Notes: a model not told the origin generated them from the letters alone. Shown: positions 1 through 5,967, counted from the stretch's first letter. The stretch is DNA of 5,967 nt from Candidatus Aminicenantota bacterium (GCA_013139435.1 WTAW01000058.1:1-5967); one strand, 5' to 3'. A program made the numbers and translations.

Positions 1-842
1 CGCATTTTGCCATCACGGATACACTGGAAAAAATTCTGAAGTTCTTTTTTCAGGGGCTCTTCCTTCTTGATCTTCAATGTTTTGATATCTGTCTGGCGTC
101 CGTTGAGGGGGAACGCCTTGACTTCCTGGTCAATGTAATCAATGGAATAATAGGATGTGGGCTCAAAAATCCTGAGTTTTCTCACCTTTCCCTGGTGAAC
201 ACGGCTGGCGGTGAGAGTGGCCACGCATCCCGATCCAAACTCAAGCCGGGCGTTGGCGATATCGATCTTATCGGAAAGGACATGAATGCCAGAAGACTTG
301 ATGACTTTGACCTCATCCTTGATGAGCGACATGATGATATCCAGATCATGAATCATAAGGTCAAGGACAACATCTATATCCAATGAACGGGCAGAAAAGG
401 ATCCCAACCTCTGGACCTCGATAAACCTCGGTTCTGTGATCATGTTCTCTATCGCTTCGACTGCCGGATTGAATCTCTCCAGATGGCCGACTTGAAGAAG
501 CGTCCCAGTCTTCTTTGCATGGGACACAAGTTGCTCCGCTTGTTCGATCGTTTCGGTTATAGGTTTTTCCACAAGGACGGACTTCCCTTTATTTAATAAC
601 TCCATAGAAACGGAAAAATGTTCTGATGTGGGAGTTGCAACAATGCCTGCGTCTATCTCATCGAGCATCTCTTCGAAATTCTCATAATACTGAACGCCAT
701 GGCGATTCCCGATCTGCATCGCTTTTTTAAAATCGATATCCGCCACTCCCTTTAACTCTGCTTCTTCGAGGTAGGACAAAATTCGCGCATGCTGTGTCCC
801 TAAGTATCCGACTCCGATGATCCCGACTTTCACTTTATCCAT
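1..842 (-). CDS. Gfo/Idh/MocA family NAD(P)-dependent oxidoreductase, GnnA-like (3' end outside window)
   Basis: I translated 280 codons from the ATG at 842 without meeting a stop; the gene leaves the window at its 3' end, and family members usually run slightly beyond 300 residues. The N-terminus is a Rossmann fold with GVGYLG at residues 10-15 for dinucleotide binding. The family EKP motif follows at 92-94 (the Lys is normally catalytic), then GHLERFNP at 119-126, and MIHDLD at 163-168 with His165 as the likely active-site histidine. The C-terminal half is the substrate-binding sheet domain, with TASR at 211-214. The start fits because the Rossmann strand begins at residue 4 and a GGAG lies 8 nt upstream. 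It follows lpxA and lpxI in the same direction. In Acidithiobacillus ferrooxidans gnnA, which oxidises the 3-OH of UDP-GlcNAc, sits beside lpxA, so a GnnA-type role is the best guess. Family and partial extent are clear; the substrate is inferred. Another sugar-nucleotide dehydrogenase remains possible. Confidence 0.9.
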   Translation of the reverse strand, partial: MDKVKVGIIGVGYLGTQHARILSYLEEAELKGVADIDFKKAMQIGNRHGVQYYENFEEMLDEIDAGIVATPTSEHFSVSMELLNKGKSVLVEKPITETIEQAEQLVSHAKKTGTLLQVGHLERFNPAVEAIENMITEPRFIEVQRLGSFSARSLDIDVVLDLMIHDLDIIMSLIKDEVKVIKSSGIHVLSDKIDIANARLEFGSGCVATLTASRVHQGKVRKLRIFEPTSYYSIDYIDQEVKAFPLNGRQTDIKTLKIKKEEPLKKELQNFFQCIRDGKM

Positions 843-850
843 AAACCGTT

Positions 851-854
851 CTCC
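851..854 (-). promoter_or_regulatory. Ribosome binding site of the oxidoreductase gene
   Basis: The minus strand reads GGAG followed by an 8-nt spacer (AACGGTTT) and then ATG at 842. This supports that start, which also places the Rossmann glycine motif at the usual distance from the N-terminus. Confidence 0.6.
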
Positions 855-862
855 AGACAAAT

Positions 863-868
863 ATTATA
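863..868 (-). promoter_or_regulatory. Candidate sigma-70 -10 box upstream of the oxidoreductase
   Basis: The minus strand carries a perfect TATAAT, 20 nt before the ATG at 842. The -35 side is poor: TTTGAA lies 16 nt upstream, or TTGAAT 15 nt upstream, both weak matches to TTGACA. Transcription from here would begin near 856, giving a leader of about 14 nt that just includes the GGAG. The surrounding DNA is AT-rich, so a chance match is quite possible. If real, it would let the last visible gene be expressed separately from the bamA-lpxI run. Confidence 0.35.
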
Positions 869-942
869 CTTATTTTCATGTTAATTCAAATCTGTTTTCA
901 ACTTCGGAAAAAGCGTTTGCAAAATGAGGTTGATTCTTTTTT

Positions 943-989
943 TGTAGGGACCGTTTCCCAAACGGACCGTTTGGGAAACGGTCCCTACA
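943..989. repeat. Perfect 23-bp inverted repeat (47-nt palindromic element)
   Basis: The left arm at 943-965 and the right arm at 967-989 are exact reverse complements separated by a single A at 966. Each arm begins or ends with TGTAGGGACC or its complement. The structure is nested: 951-965 reads CCGTTT-CCC-AAACGG and 967-981 reads CCGTTT-GGG-AAACGG, so each arm can also fold into its own 6-bp hairpin. A run of seven Ts ends at 943. In the operon direction the hairpin is followed by As, not Us, so it is not a standard intrinsic terminator. The form suits a dispersed REP-like or miniature transposable palindrome, but only one copy is in this window. Confidence 0.85.
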
Positions 990-1030
990 TTTAAATTCGG
1001 AATAACATTCGTCCTCGAGGAGGATAGGAA

Positions 1031-1834
1031 TTATTTTGCGATGATGGCGATGCCATGGGCATCAGCAAGACACACCGCCTCTTGTCTTTGGAAGAAAGGC
1101 ATCTGGCCAGCCTCGAAACAGAGCACAGAACTCTTTGCCGCGACGAGACTTTGAACTGTTGCAAAACCCACTGCAGGAAGATCGATTCTGGGATCCTGAC
1201 TCATCCGACTCACTTTGACCACTGTTGTTCCCTTGCCAGCTAGACGGCCTCCACGCTTTATCGTTTCATCCGTGCCTTCCATACCTTCAACGGCAACGAT
1301 CGCTCTGTCCTTGACGACAACAGTTTGACCGATATCAGAATCAGCGATATTCCTAGCCATTTCCCAACCGAACGCAATATCCAACCCCATCTCTCTGGAC
1401 GGTTGCGTGTGTGTGATGACTCCTTTTTCACAGAAAAAGGACAAAAGAAAAGGTGTGGGATCGATAACGGATAGGCCCTGTTTTCCAAAAAATAAGATCA
1501 CTTTCTCAATAATGGATGTTGGCCTTTTGTCTTTCCCCGAATCCAGGATACGAAGTGCGGTGAGGTTGAACTGTGTCTTATCGTAGATGACTCGAGGATC
1601 GATCTTTCCCGCAAAGATGACCTCGGAGACACCGTTTGTTTTAAAGTAAGACACGACATCTTGAATATCCCCCACATTGAACCATTGGATGAGCTCCGTG
1701 TCTTCCAAAGAGGATTTTCCTGCCTGTCCCTCTATCGCTGCGACAACACACGTATAGCCCTTTTCTGATGCTTTTTCTTGGATAAGGGATGGGATCTCGC
1801 CAGAAGACGCGATTATTCCGAGTCGGCTTCCCAT
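1031..1834 (-). CDS. lpxI: UDP-2,3-diacylglucosamine pyrophosphatase LpxI
   Basis: LpxI (DUF1009 family) hydrolyses UDP-2,3-diacylglucosamine to lipid X and UMP, the fourth step of lipid A synthesis, at the cytoplasmic face of the inner membrane. It is the unrelated functional substitute for LpxH and attacks the other phosphorus of the pyrophosphate. The 267-residue protein is about the usual length. Visible family landmarks are LGIIASSGEIP at residues 5-15, FAGKIDPR at 74-81, AVEGMEGTDE at 181-190, and QDPRIDLPAVG at 213-223, where the conserved acidic residues probably bind metal or act in catalysis; EAGQ follows at 241-244. The start at 1834 overlaps the end of lpxA by 22 bp and has a GGGGGA just upstream. 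Its place after lpxA fits the pathway, and the protein begins at the expected family N-terminus. Nothing looks truncated. Identification is confident from motifs and context together. Confidence 0.93.
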   Translation of the reverse strand: MGSRLGIIASSGEIPSLIQEKASEKGYTCVVAAIEGQAGKSSLEDTELIQWFNVGDIQDVVSYFKTNGVSEVIFAGKIDPRVIYDKTQFNLTALRILDSGKDKRPTSIIEKVILFFGKQGLSVIDPTPFLLSFFCEKGVITHTQPSREMGLDIAFGWEMARNIADSDIGQTVVVKDRAIVAVEGMEGTDETIKRGGRLAGKGTTVVKVSRMSQDPRIDLPAVGFATVQSLVAAKSSVLCFEAGQMPFFQRQEAVCLADAHGIAIIAK

Positions 1835-2637
1835 CGGTCCCCCGGCTTTTTAACGAATCCCCGCTTAGAGGACCGGATGAACGAGATTATGTCATCCCGG
1901 TCTTCGCTCGGAGGGAATTCCTCCTCTATTCTGGAGAGGGAATGGCTGGTGTTTAGATCAGAATAGAAGATGATCTTGAACATCTCTTTGAGGGTTTTGA
2001 TCCTATCTCTCGAAAATCCTTTTCTCCTGAGACCGATAGCATTTAATCCATAAAACTGAGTCGGCCGCTCTCCAGCCACGCGGCAAAAGGGTAGAACATC
2101 TTGGGTGATAGTAGATTTTCCACCGATAAAGGCATACTTGCCTATGTGGCAGAATTGATGCACCCCTCCCATCGCACCCACCGTAGCGAAATCATCGACA
2201 GATACGTGTCCCCCCAAAGTGGCACCATGCATAAAGACCGTTCCGTTCCCGACAACACAATCGTGGGCAACGTGTGAGTATGCCATGAAATAGTTATCAC
2301 TACCGATAACAGTTGTCCCGCTACCTTTCGCTGTCCCTCTATTCACTGTTATGAATTCTCGAAAGATGTTCTTGTCCCCGATCTTGACAGCTGTGTCCTG
2401 AGCATCATAGGTCAGATCCTGAGGCTCCGTTCCAATCGATATGAATGGCCAGAAACGGCATTCTGCTCCAATTTCCGTGTGTCCATCTATGTAGACTTGA
2501 GCATCGATCCTCGTGTTTTTTCCTATGGTGACGTTTTCGCCGATTATGGAGCTGGGTCCCACCCAAACACCAGAATCCAAACGGGCTTTGGAAGAGACAA
2601 GAGCAGATGGATGCACATAGGTTTCATCCTTGCACAT
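1813..2637 (-). CDS. lpxA: Acyl-ACP:UDP-GlcNAc O-acyltransferase LpxA
   Basis: LpxA transfers a 3-hydroxyacyl chain from ACP to the 3-position of UDP-GlcNAc (or of the 3-amino analogue), the first step of lipid A synthesis in the cytoplasm. Residues 8-190 show hexapeptide repeats of the left-handed beta helix, and the C-terminal helical domain holds GLRRKGFSRD at 202-211. Numbering nearly matches E. coli: His125 is the catalytic base, with His122, His144, His160 and Gln161 present, and RR at 204-205 (one residue is inserted before it, at Tyr196). Gly173, which sets the long acyl ruler in E. coli, is kept. Lys76 of E. coli is Thr here. At 274 residues it is slightly longer than the 262 of E. 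coli, through a short tail after SSKRGFV that overlaps the lpxI start. The ATG at 2637 overlaps the fabZ end by 14 bp and has GAGGG 5 nt upstream. Confidence 0.96.
   Translation of the reverse strand: MCKDETYVHPSALVSSKARLDSGVWVGPSSIIGENVTIGKNTRIDAQVYIDGHTEIGAECRFWPFISIGTEPQDLTYDAQDTAVKIGDKNIFREFITVNRGTAKGSGTTVIGSDNYFMAYSHVAHDCVVGNGTVFMHGATLGGHVSVDDFATVGAMGGVHQFCHIGKYAFIGGKSTITQDVLPFCRVAGERPTQFYGLNAIGLRRKGFSRDRIKTLKEMFKIIFYSDLNTSHSLSRIEEEFPPSEDRDDIISFIRSSKRGFVKKPGDRWEADSE
1838..1843 (-). promoter_or_regulatory. Shine-Dalgarno-like site of lpxI, inside lpxA
   Basis: GGGGGA precedes the ATG at 1834 with a 3-nt spacer, inside the last codons of lpxA. The spacing is tight, so lpxI is probably helped by ribosomes finishing lpxA, whose stop lies 22 nt into lpxI. 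Confidence 0.4.
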
Positions 2638-3106
2638 TCAAACCCTCGATGTCCATCAAGGAAGCCATGACCTCACCCTCGACAACGACATCTCCGTCAA
2701 CAAGGGCTTTGCCCTTCACATAGCAAAATTTGGTTTTCATCTTTATAATTTCGACTTCCAGCCGGACCTGGTCTCCGGGAATCACTGGTTTTCTGAACTT
2801 GGCTTTATCGATCTTGCTCAGAAAGACGAGTTTTTTCTCCGGATCAGGAATGGATAAGTAGATCAGTATACCCCCCGCCTGAGCGACGGCTTCAATAAGC
2901 AGCACACCCGGCATAACTTTAAGACCGGGAAAATGCCCCTGAAAAAATGGCTCATTGTAGGTGACGTTCTTTATCGCAACAAGCGACTTCCCCTCTTCAT
3001 ACTCCAGCACCCTATCGATCAACAAAAAGGGATAACGGTGGGGAAGCATCCCCAGTATTTGTTGGATATTGAGTACAGCCTTATTATCTTGAGGCTTTTG
3101 AGGCAT
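2624..3106 (-). CDS. fabZ: 3-hydroxyacyl-[ACP] dehydratase FabZ
   Basis: FabZ dehydrates (3R)-hydroxyacyl-ACP to trans-2-enoyl-ACP in the fatty acid elongation cycle, competing with LpxA for the same hydroxyacyl-ACP. The 160-residue protein is a single hot-dog fold. LPHRYPFLLIDRV at 21-33 is the family N-terminal signature. FFQGHFPG at 54-61 carries the catalytic His58, and MPGVLLIEAVAQ at 65-76 carries the catalytic Glu72. A second signature, KFRKPVIPGD, sits at 102-111. The start at 3106 lies 23 bp inside the end of skp. No ATG, GTG or TTG occurs before Met20, which would remove part of the domain, so the start is firm. I see no convincing Shine-Dalgarno sequence, so translation probably depends on coupling to skp. 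In many proteobacteria lpxD sits between skp and fabZ; here it does not. Confidence 0.96.
   Translation of the reverse strand: MPQKPQDNKAVLNIQQILGMLPHRYPFLLIDRVLEYEEGKSLVAIKNVTYNEPFFQGHFPGLKVMPGVLLIEAVAQAGGILIYLSIPDPEKKLVFLSKIDKAKFRKPVIPGDQVRLEVEIIKMKTKFCYVKGKALVDGDVVVEGEVMASLMDIEGLNVQG
2643..2647 (-). promoter_or_regulatory. Ribosome binding site of lpxA, inside fabZ
   Basis: GAGGG lies 5 nt before the ATG at 2637, within the last codons of fabZ. It decides the lpxA start, which agrees with the beta-helix repeats beginning at about residue 8. Confidence 0.55.
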
Positions 3107-3623
3107 CGTACTTGGTGATGACTTCTTGGGTCAGATCGATTGTGGGATTGAAATAAATCGCTCCACTCCTGGCCAGGTCTAAAATGATATCCAGATTTTT
3201 TTCTTTGCCAACCTGCTCAATGATAGGCAACAGTTCAGTTTGTACTCTCTGGAAGAGACGGCCTGTAAACTCTTGCATCTCTCTGAGAGAATCTTCAGCA
3301 AAGCGCTTTCTCTCTGTCCGTTTTTTCTCCAGATCAGAGCTTAGCTGCATCATCGCTTCATTGGTGAGCGTTAGTCTCTGTGTGTTGATCCGTGTTTCCA
3401 GCTTCCGGATATCTTCATCCAGTGTGTTCAATCGACTCTGATTCTGCTTGTCCTTGTCCTGGATCTGTGCCATGACTCTTTTCCCTTCAGTGGACTTTTC
3501 GAGGACGTCCTGAGAGTTGACGACTCCGATCTTGCCCGCTTGCTGGGAGTAACCTAAAGTGACCAAAATGGCTAAAACAACAAGGGGAATTAATACAATC
3601 TTGCTTGTGCTCCTCAGACTCAT
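3084..3623 (-). CDS. skp: Periplasmic chaperone Skp/OmpH
   Basis: Skp (OmpH family) is a trimeric periplasmic holdase that binds unfolded outer-membrane proteins after Sec export and carries them to the BAM complex. I chose the ATG at 3623, giving 179 residues, over an in-frame ATG at 3683. It has an AGGAGG 6 nt upstream, starts right at a signal peptide, and leaves a 37-bp gap after bamA, whereas the longer form would overlap bamA by 23 bp and put an odd charged extension before the signal. Residues 1-26 form the signal peptide: Arg4 and Lys8, a hydrophobic core at 9-23, and likely cleavage after GYS. KIGVVNSQDVL at 31-41 is the family's first core strand. A long charged, heptad-like stretch to about residue 130 is the coiled-coil tentacle, and the second core strand is at LDIILDLARSGAIYF. 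It follows bamA directly, the common arrangement. Confidence 0.92.
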   Translation of the reverse strand: MSLRSTSKIVLIPLVVLAILVTLGYSQQAGKIGVVNSQDVLEKSTEGKRVMAQIQDKDKQNQSRLNTLDEDIRKLETRINTQRLTLTNEAMMQLSSDLEKKRTERKRFAEDSLREMQEFTGRLFQRVQTELLPIIEQVGKEKNLDIILDLARSGAIYFNPTIDLTQEVITKYDASKASR

Positions 3624-3629
3624 CTTTTG

Positions 3630-3635
3630 CCTCCT
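3630..3635 (-). promoter_or_regulatory. Consensus Shine-Dalgarno that sets the skp start
   Basis: A full AGGAGG stands 6 nt before the ATG at 3623, in the 37-bp gap after bamA. It is the best ribosome binding site in the window and is the main reason for placing the skp start here rather than at 3683. Confidence 0.8.
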
Positions 3636-3660
3636 AATGAGAATTCGAGTTAGTTTTTTG

Positions 3661-5967
3661 TCAAAATGTCGTTCCGATCGCAAAGCGGAAATTAAAATGA
3701 TTACGGTTTTGCGGTGTCAAACGGTTATTATATGCAAATATCAGCCGAAAAGGAACCCTAAGCGCAGGAACAAATATCCTGACTTCCAAACCTGCAGATG
3801 TGTACAAGTTGTCAAAACTGAAATTTTGATTTCGGGCATAAGCATTCCCCGCATCGAAGAACAAGATCGTATACAGTGGCCCACCTACAGGCATGATGTA
3901 CTCCAAGTTGAAGACAGCCGATTTTTCTCCTCCGATATTCTGGCCGGTGATAGTCCGTGGCCCGACAGAATAAATCTCGTATCCTCTGAGCGATCTCTCA
4001 CCACCAAGGTAGAACCTCTCCCAGAATGGAACAGCAGAATTTTGCAGCGGGTACACATACTGAAGCTCCAGATGCATGCCTATGGACTGCCGCATGAAGG
4101 TCGGTATGAACCGCGACAATTCGAGTCGTGGTTTGATCAGATCGATATCCCCACCCAAAAACGCACCGGAGAATTTAAATCCTATGAGATAGAGCGCTCC
4201 CCTTGAAGGTGTCAAAGGGCTATCGACTGTACTCCTGTAAATTGTCGGGTAGATGCTGCTTATGGTGTATTGACCGTAGCCGCCATAACCGGGATACCCA
4301 CCATAACCTCCATAACCTCCATAACCTCCAGAGCCTCCATAGGGATAATACGGATCACCATCCTCATACGTCTCGCTGGCCTGTTGGATGTCCACGTATT
4401 CATACCCGTAGGTGATACTGGTTCTCCAATAGCCTTGGATTCGTGCTCCAAACGTCAGATCGATACCTTTTCCCTTGCGGTCATAGAGGTAGGGGTAGAC
4501 GATCCACCTGTTGTATATATTAAATCCCACCGACATGGGTCTATCAAAGATATACGGTTCTGTGAAGCCAAACATATAGTTTTTGACTCTCTTTCCGTAC
4601 TGAAACATCAAGTCGAGCTTTTCGCCAGCACCGAGAAAATTCACGGTCCCATAGCTGATGGCCACAAACGCACCTTGGTAACCGCTGTATCCAGCCGTGA
4701 ACTGAATGTTGTTTCTCTGGAGCTCAGTGACTCTAAGGTTGACATTGATCTGAGTTGGGTCTTCAGGATTGGGTTGGATATCTGGCTCACCATCAAGCTC
4801 GACCAGTCCCAACTGGTTCATGCGCAAAAGACTGTCCTTGAACAGAGCAAAGCTGAACGCATCCCCCTCTCTGAGCAACATCTCTCTTCGTATGACTTTA
4901 TCTTTGGTATAGGTATTTCCCATGATGTTGAGTCGATGAAGGACAGCGATTTCGCCTTCATAGATATTGTATGTGACATTCACTTTTTTGTTCTTTGGAT
5001 CGAGGCTTTCAACCGGCCGGATCTGCGCATAGAGATGGCCAAAGTTCTGGTATAGTTCTCCCATCTCCGTCACAGCCTTTTCGCGTACTTTGGTGCTGTA
5101 GATATCACCCTCTTTGTACAGGACGAGCGACCGCAAATAGTCTGAATTAAAGACTTGGTTACCCTCGATTTTGACCTCTCCAACAGAGTACCTGTATCCC
5201 GCATTGACCGGGATGACGATGCGTTTCATCATCTGTTTCTTGAATGTTACGGTATTCTTTTCGTACTCTTCGATCCGAGGTTCACCGATCACAGCTTCCA
5301 TGTACCCGTGTTCTTGATACACTTTTTTCAGATTGGCGATGTCTTCGGCCAGTTTATTCTGTTTATACGTATCTTTCCCCATGATCCAGGTGATAAGCCC
5401 GTGTTTTTTGTTCTCCTTGAAGGCACTCTGTAGCGTGCTCTCCAGCAATTTAGGCGATCCCTCAAAAACGATCTCTCCTACTCTGATCTTTGGCCCTTCA
5501 TCGATGTTGAACACGACTTCCAGTTCATTTTTTCCCTTAGTGTTGACCTGTGTTTCTACCTTTCCAGAAGTTAGGCCCTTTTCTGCCAGCAGCTCTTCGA
5601 TCGTCTTCTTTATCTGCTGGATCTTATTCGGGCTGTAGTAGGAATAAGGAAGCATATACTCATTTTTCTCTTTCAATTTATTAACGATATCGTCTTCTTT
5701 GAGCTTTTTACCCGTTTTGTAGACAATTTCCCTTATCACGGGATTCTCTTCAACTACGATCTTAATGACCTTCCCTTGCGTCCCAGGAAACTGTTCTATC
5801 TTTATGTTTGCAAAGAATCCGGTAGACCATAGGACTTTGAAATCCCTTTGTAATAGCTCTAGACTGAAATAATCCCCTTCCTGTGATGAGAGATAGTAAA
5901 GAATCGTCTCCCGGGTCACACGATCGTTCCCTTCGATCTCGATCCTCTCAACCATCTCCTGACCCAT
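3661..5967 (-). CDS. bamA: Outer membrane protein assembly factor BamA (5' end outside window)
   Basis: BamA is the Omp85-family core of the BAM complex, which folds beta-barrel proteins into the outer membrane. The 768 residues visible cover five POTRA domains (about 6-75, 77-158, 160-257, 260-338 and 341-417) and a C-terminal barrel from about 420. The barrel ends FAIGTTF with the terminal Phe typical of outer-membrane proteins. LRGY at 660-663 is the RGF/RGY loop-6 motif that plugs the barrel. Residues 544-567 form a Gly/Tyr-rich insertion, which by comparison with E. coli falls in extracellular loop 4. The ATG at the window edge is almost certainly not the start: POTRA1 begins five residues later and no signal peptide is present, so a leader of roughly 20-40 residues should lie upstream of position 5967. 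skp follows 37 bp after the stop. TamA is a less likely alternative, since it has three POTRA domains and is not followed by skp. Confidence 0.96.
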   Translation of the reverse strand: MGQEMVERIEIEGNDRVTRETILYYLSSQEGDYFSLELLQRDFKVLWSTGFFANIKIEQFPGTQGKVIKIVVEENPVIREIVYKTGKKLKEDDIVNKLKEKNEYMLPYSYYSPNKIQQIKKTIEELLAEKGLTSGKVETQVNTKGKNELEVVFNIDEGPKIRVGEIVFEGSPKLLESTLQSAFKENKKHGLITWIMGKDTYKQNKLAEDIANLKKVYQEHGYMEAVIGEPRIEEYEKNTVTFKKQMMKRIVIPVNAGYRYSVGEVKIEGNQVFNSDYLRSLVLYKEGDIYSTKVREKAVTEMGELYQNFGHLYAQIRPVESLDPKNKKVNVTYNIYEGEIAVLHRLNIMGNTYTKDKVIRREMLLREGDAFSFALFKDSLLRMNQLGLVELDGEPDIQPNPEDPTQINVNLRVTELQRNNIQFTAGYSGYQGAFVAISYGTVNFLGAGEKLDLMFQYGKRVKNYMFGFTEPYIFDRPMSVGFNIYNRWIVYPYLYDRKGKGIDLTFGARIQGYWRTSITYGYEYVDIQQASETYEDGDPYYPYGGSGGYGGYGGYGGYPGYGGYGQYTISSIYPTIYRSTVDSPLTPSRGALYLIGFKFSGAFLGGDIDLIKPRLELSRFIPTFMRQSIGMHLELQYVYPLQNSAVPFWERFYLGGERSLRGYEIYSVGPRTITGQNIGGEKSAVFNLEYIMPVGGPLYTILFFDAGNAYARNQNFSFDNLYTSAGLEVRIFVPALRVPFRLIFAYNNRLTPQNRNHFNFRFAIGTTF
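4283..4336. repeat. 9-bp tandem repeat inside bamA (Gly-Gly-Tyr coding)
   Basis: Three perfect copies of CCATAACCT lie end to end at 4301-4327, with degraded units on both sides (4283-4300 and 4328-4336). Read on the coding strand they give GGY or GGY-like triplets in BamA's loop 4. The 9-bp unit keeps the reading frame, so copy-number change would lengthen or shorten the loop without breaking the gene. Confidence 0.85.

Larger units (their letters stand above)
843..1030. other. Intergenic region between lpxI and the oxidoreductase
   Basis: This 188-bp gap is the only sizeable non-coding stretch; other gene junctions overlap or are separated by 37 bp. It contains the 23-bp inverted repeat, a candidate -10 box, a ribosome binding site, and a short 10-bp palindrome TCCTCGAGGA at 1012-1021 just beyond the lpxI stop. 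I see no RNA gene, no open reading frame worth calling, and no U-tailed terminator in the operon direction. Confidence 0.7.

Noticed and set aside
943..989. Intrinsic terminator for the bamA-lpxI transcript
   Set aside because: In the minus-strand direction the hairpin is followed by a run of As rather than Us. On the plus strand only three Ts follow and there is no plus-strand gene to terminate.
903..1002. Direct repeat TTCGGAA at 903-909 and 996-1002 flanking the palindrome
   Set aside because: At seven bases and not adjoining the palindrome ends, it is too short and too distant to be read as a target-site duplication.
1012..1021. Short palindrome TCCTCGAGGA just after the lpxI stop
   Set aside because: A 10-bp self-complementary site has no loop and no U-tract, and such sites occur often by chance; no role can be supported.
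3624..3683. Upstream ATG extending skp by 20 residues
   Set aside because: It would put a charged stretch before the signal peptide and overlap bamA. The ATG at 3623 has a consensus AGGAGG at ideal spacing.
3559..4206. Plus-strand open reading frame of 215 codons
   Set aside because: It is antisense to the 3' end of bamA and the start of skp, with no recognisable domain; a shadow of real genes.
4270..5055. Plus-strand open reading frame of 261 codons
   Set aside because: It lies entirely opposite bamA, whose minus-strand protein has clear POTRA and barrel sequence. The antisense product has no recognisable domain and begins in the low-complexity repeat.

Overview
The window is a stretch of the conserved outer-membrane biogenesis and lipid A locus of a Gram-negative (diderm) bacterium. 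All six recognisable genes lie on the minus strand, so transcription runs from the right edge to the left. In transcription order they are bamA (5' end outside the window), skp/ompH, fabZ, lpxA, lpxI, and a Gfo/Idh/MocA-type NAD(P)-dependent sugar oxidoreductase whose 3' end runs off the left edge. Coding density is very high. The only non-coding stretch of note is 843-1030, between lpxI and the oxidoreductase. It holds a perfect 23-bp inverted repeat, a possible promoter and a ribosome binding site.

The genes form one functional chain. BamA inserts beta-barrel proteins into the outer membrane, and Skp/OmpH carries unfolded barrel proteins to it. FabZ and LpxA draw on the same 3-hydroxyacyl-ACP pool, for phospholipid and lipid A respectively. 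LpxI later hydrolyses UDP-2,3-diacylglucosamine to lipid X. The oxidoreductase is placed like GnnA, which oxidises the 3-OH of UDP-GlcNAc on the way to the 3-amino sugar that gives amide-linked lipid A; this role is inferred from family and neighbourhood. skp, fabZ, lpxA and lpxI are packed with overlaps of 23, 14 and 22 bp, which implies translational coupling.

Taxonomy is uncertain. LpxI in place of LpxH, the GnnA-like gene, the absence of lpxD between skp and fabZ, and a moderate GC content (mid-40s % by eye) argue against an enteric gammaproteobacterium. They would fit a deep-branching diderm lineage (Acidobacteriota/Aminicenantes-like or Desulfobacterota-like), but this is only a guess from gene order and protein style.

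I see no wholly new system here. The points worth a second look are the nested palindrome at 943-989, the Gly/Tyr-rich surface loop of BamA encoded by a 9-bp tandem repeat, the GnnA-like gene beside lpxA/lpxI, the missing lpxD, and a substituted residue in LpxA.
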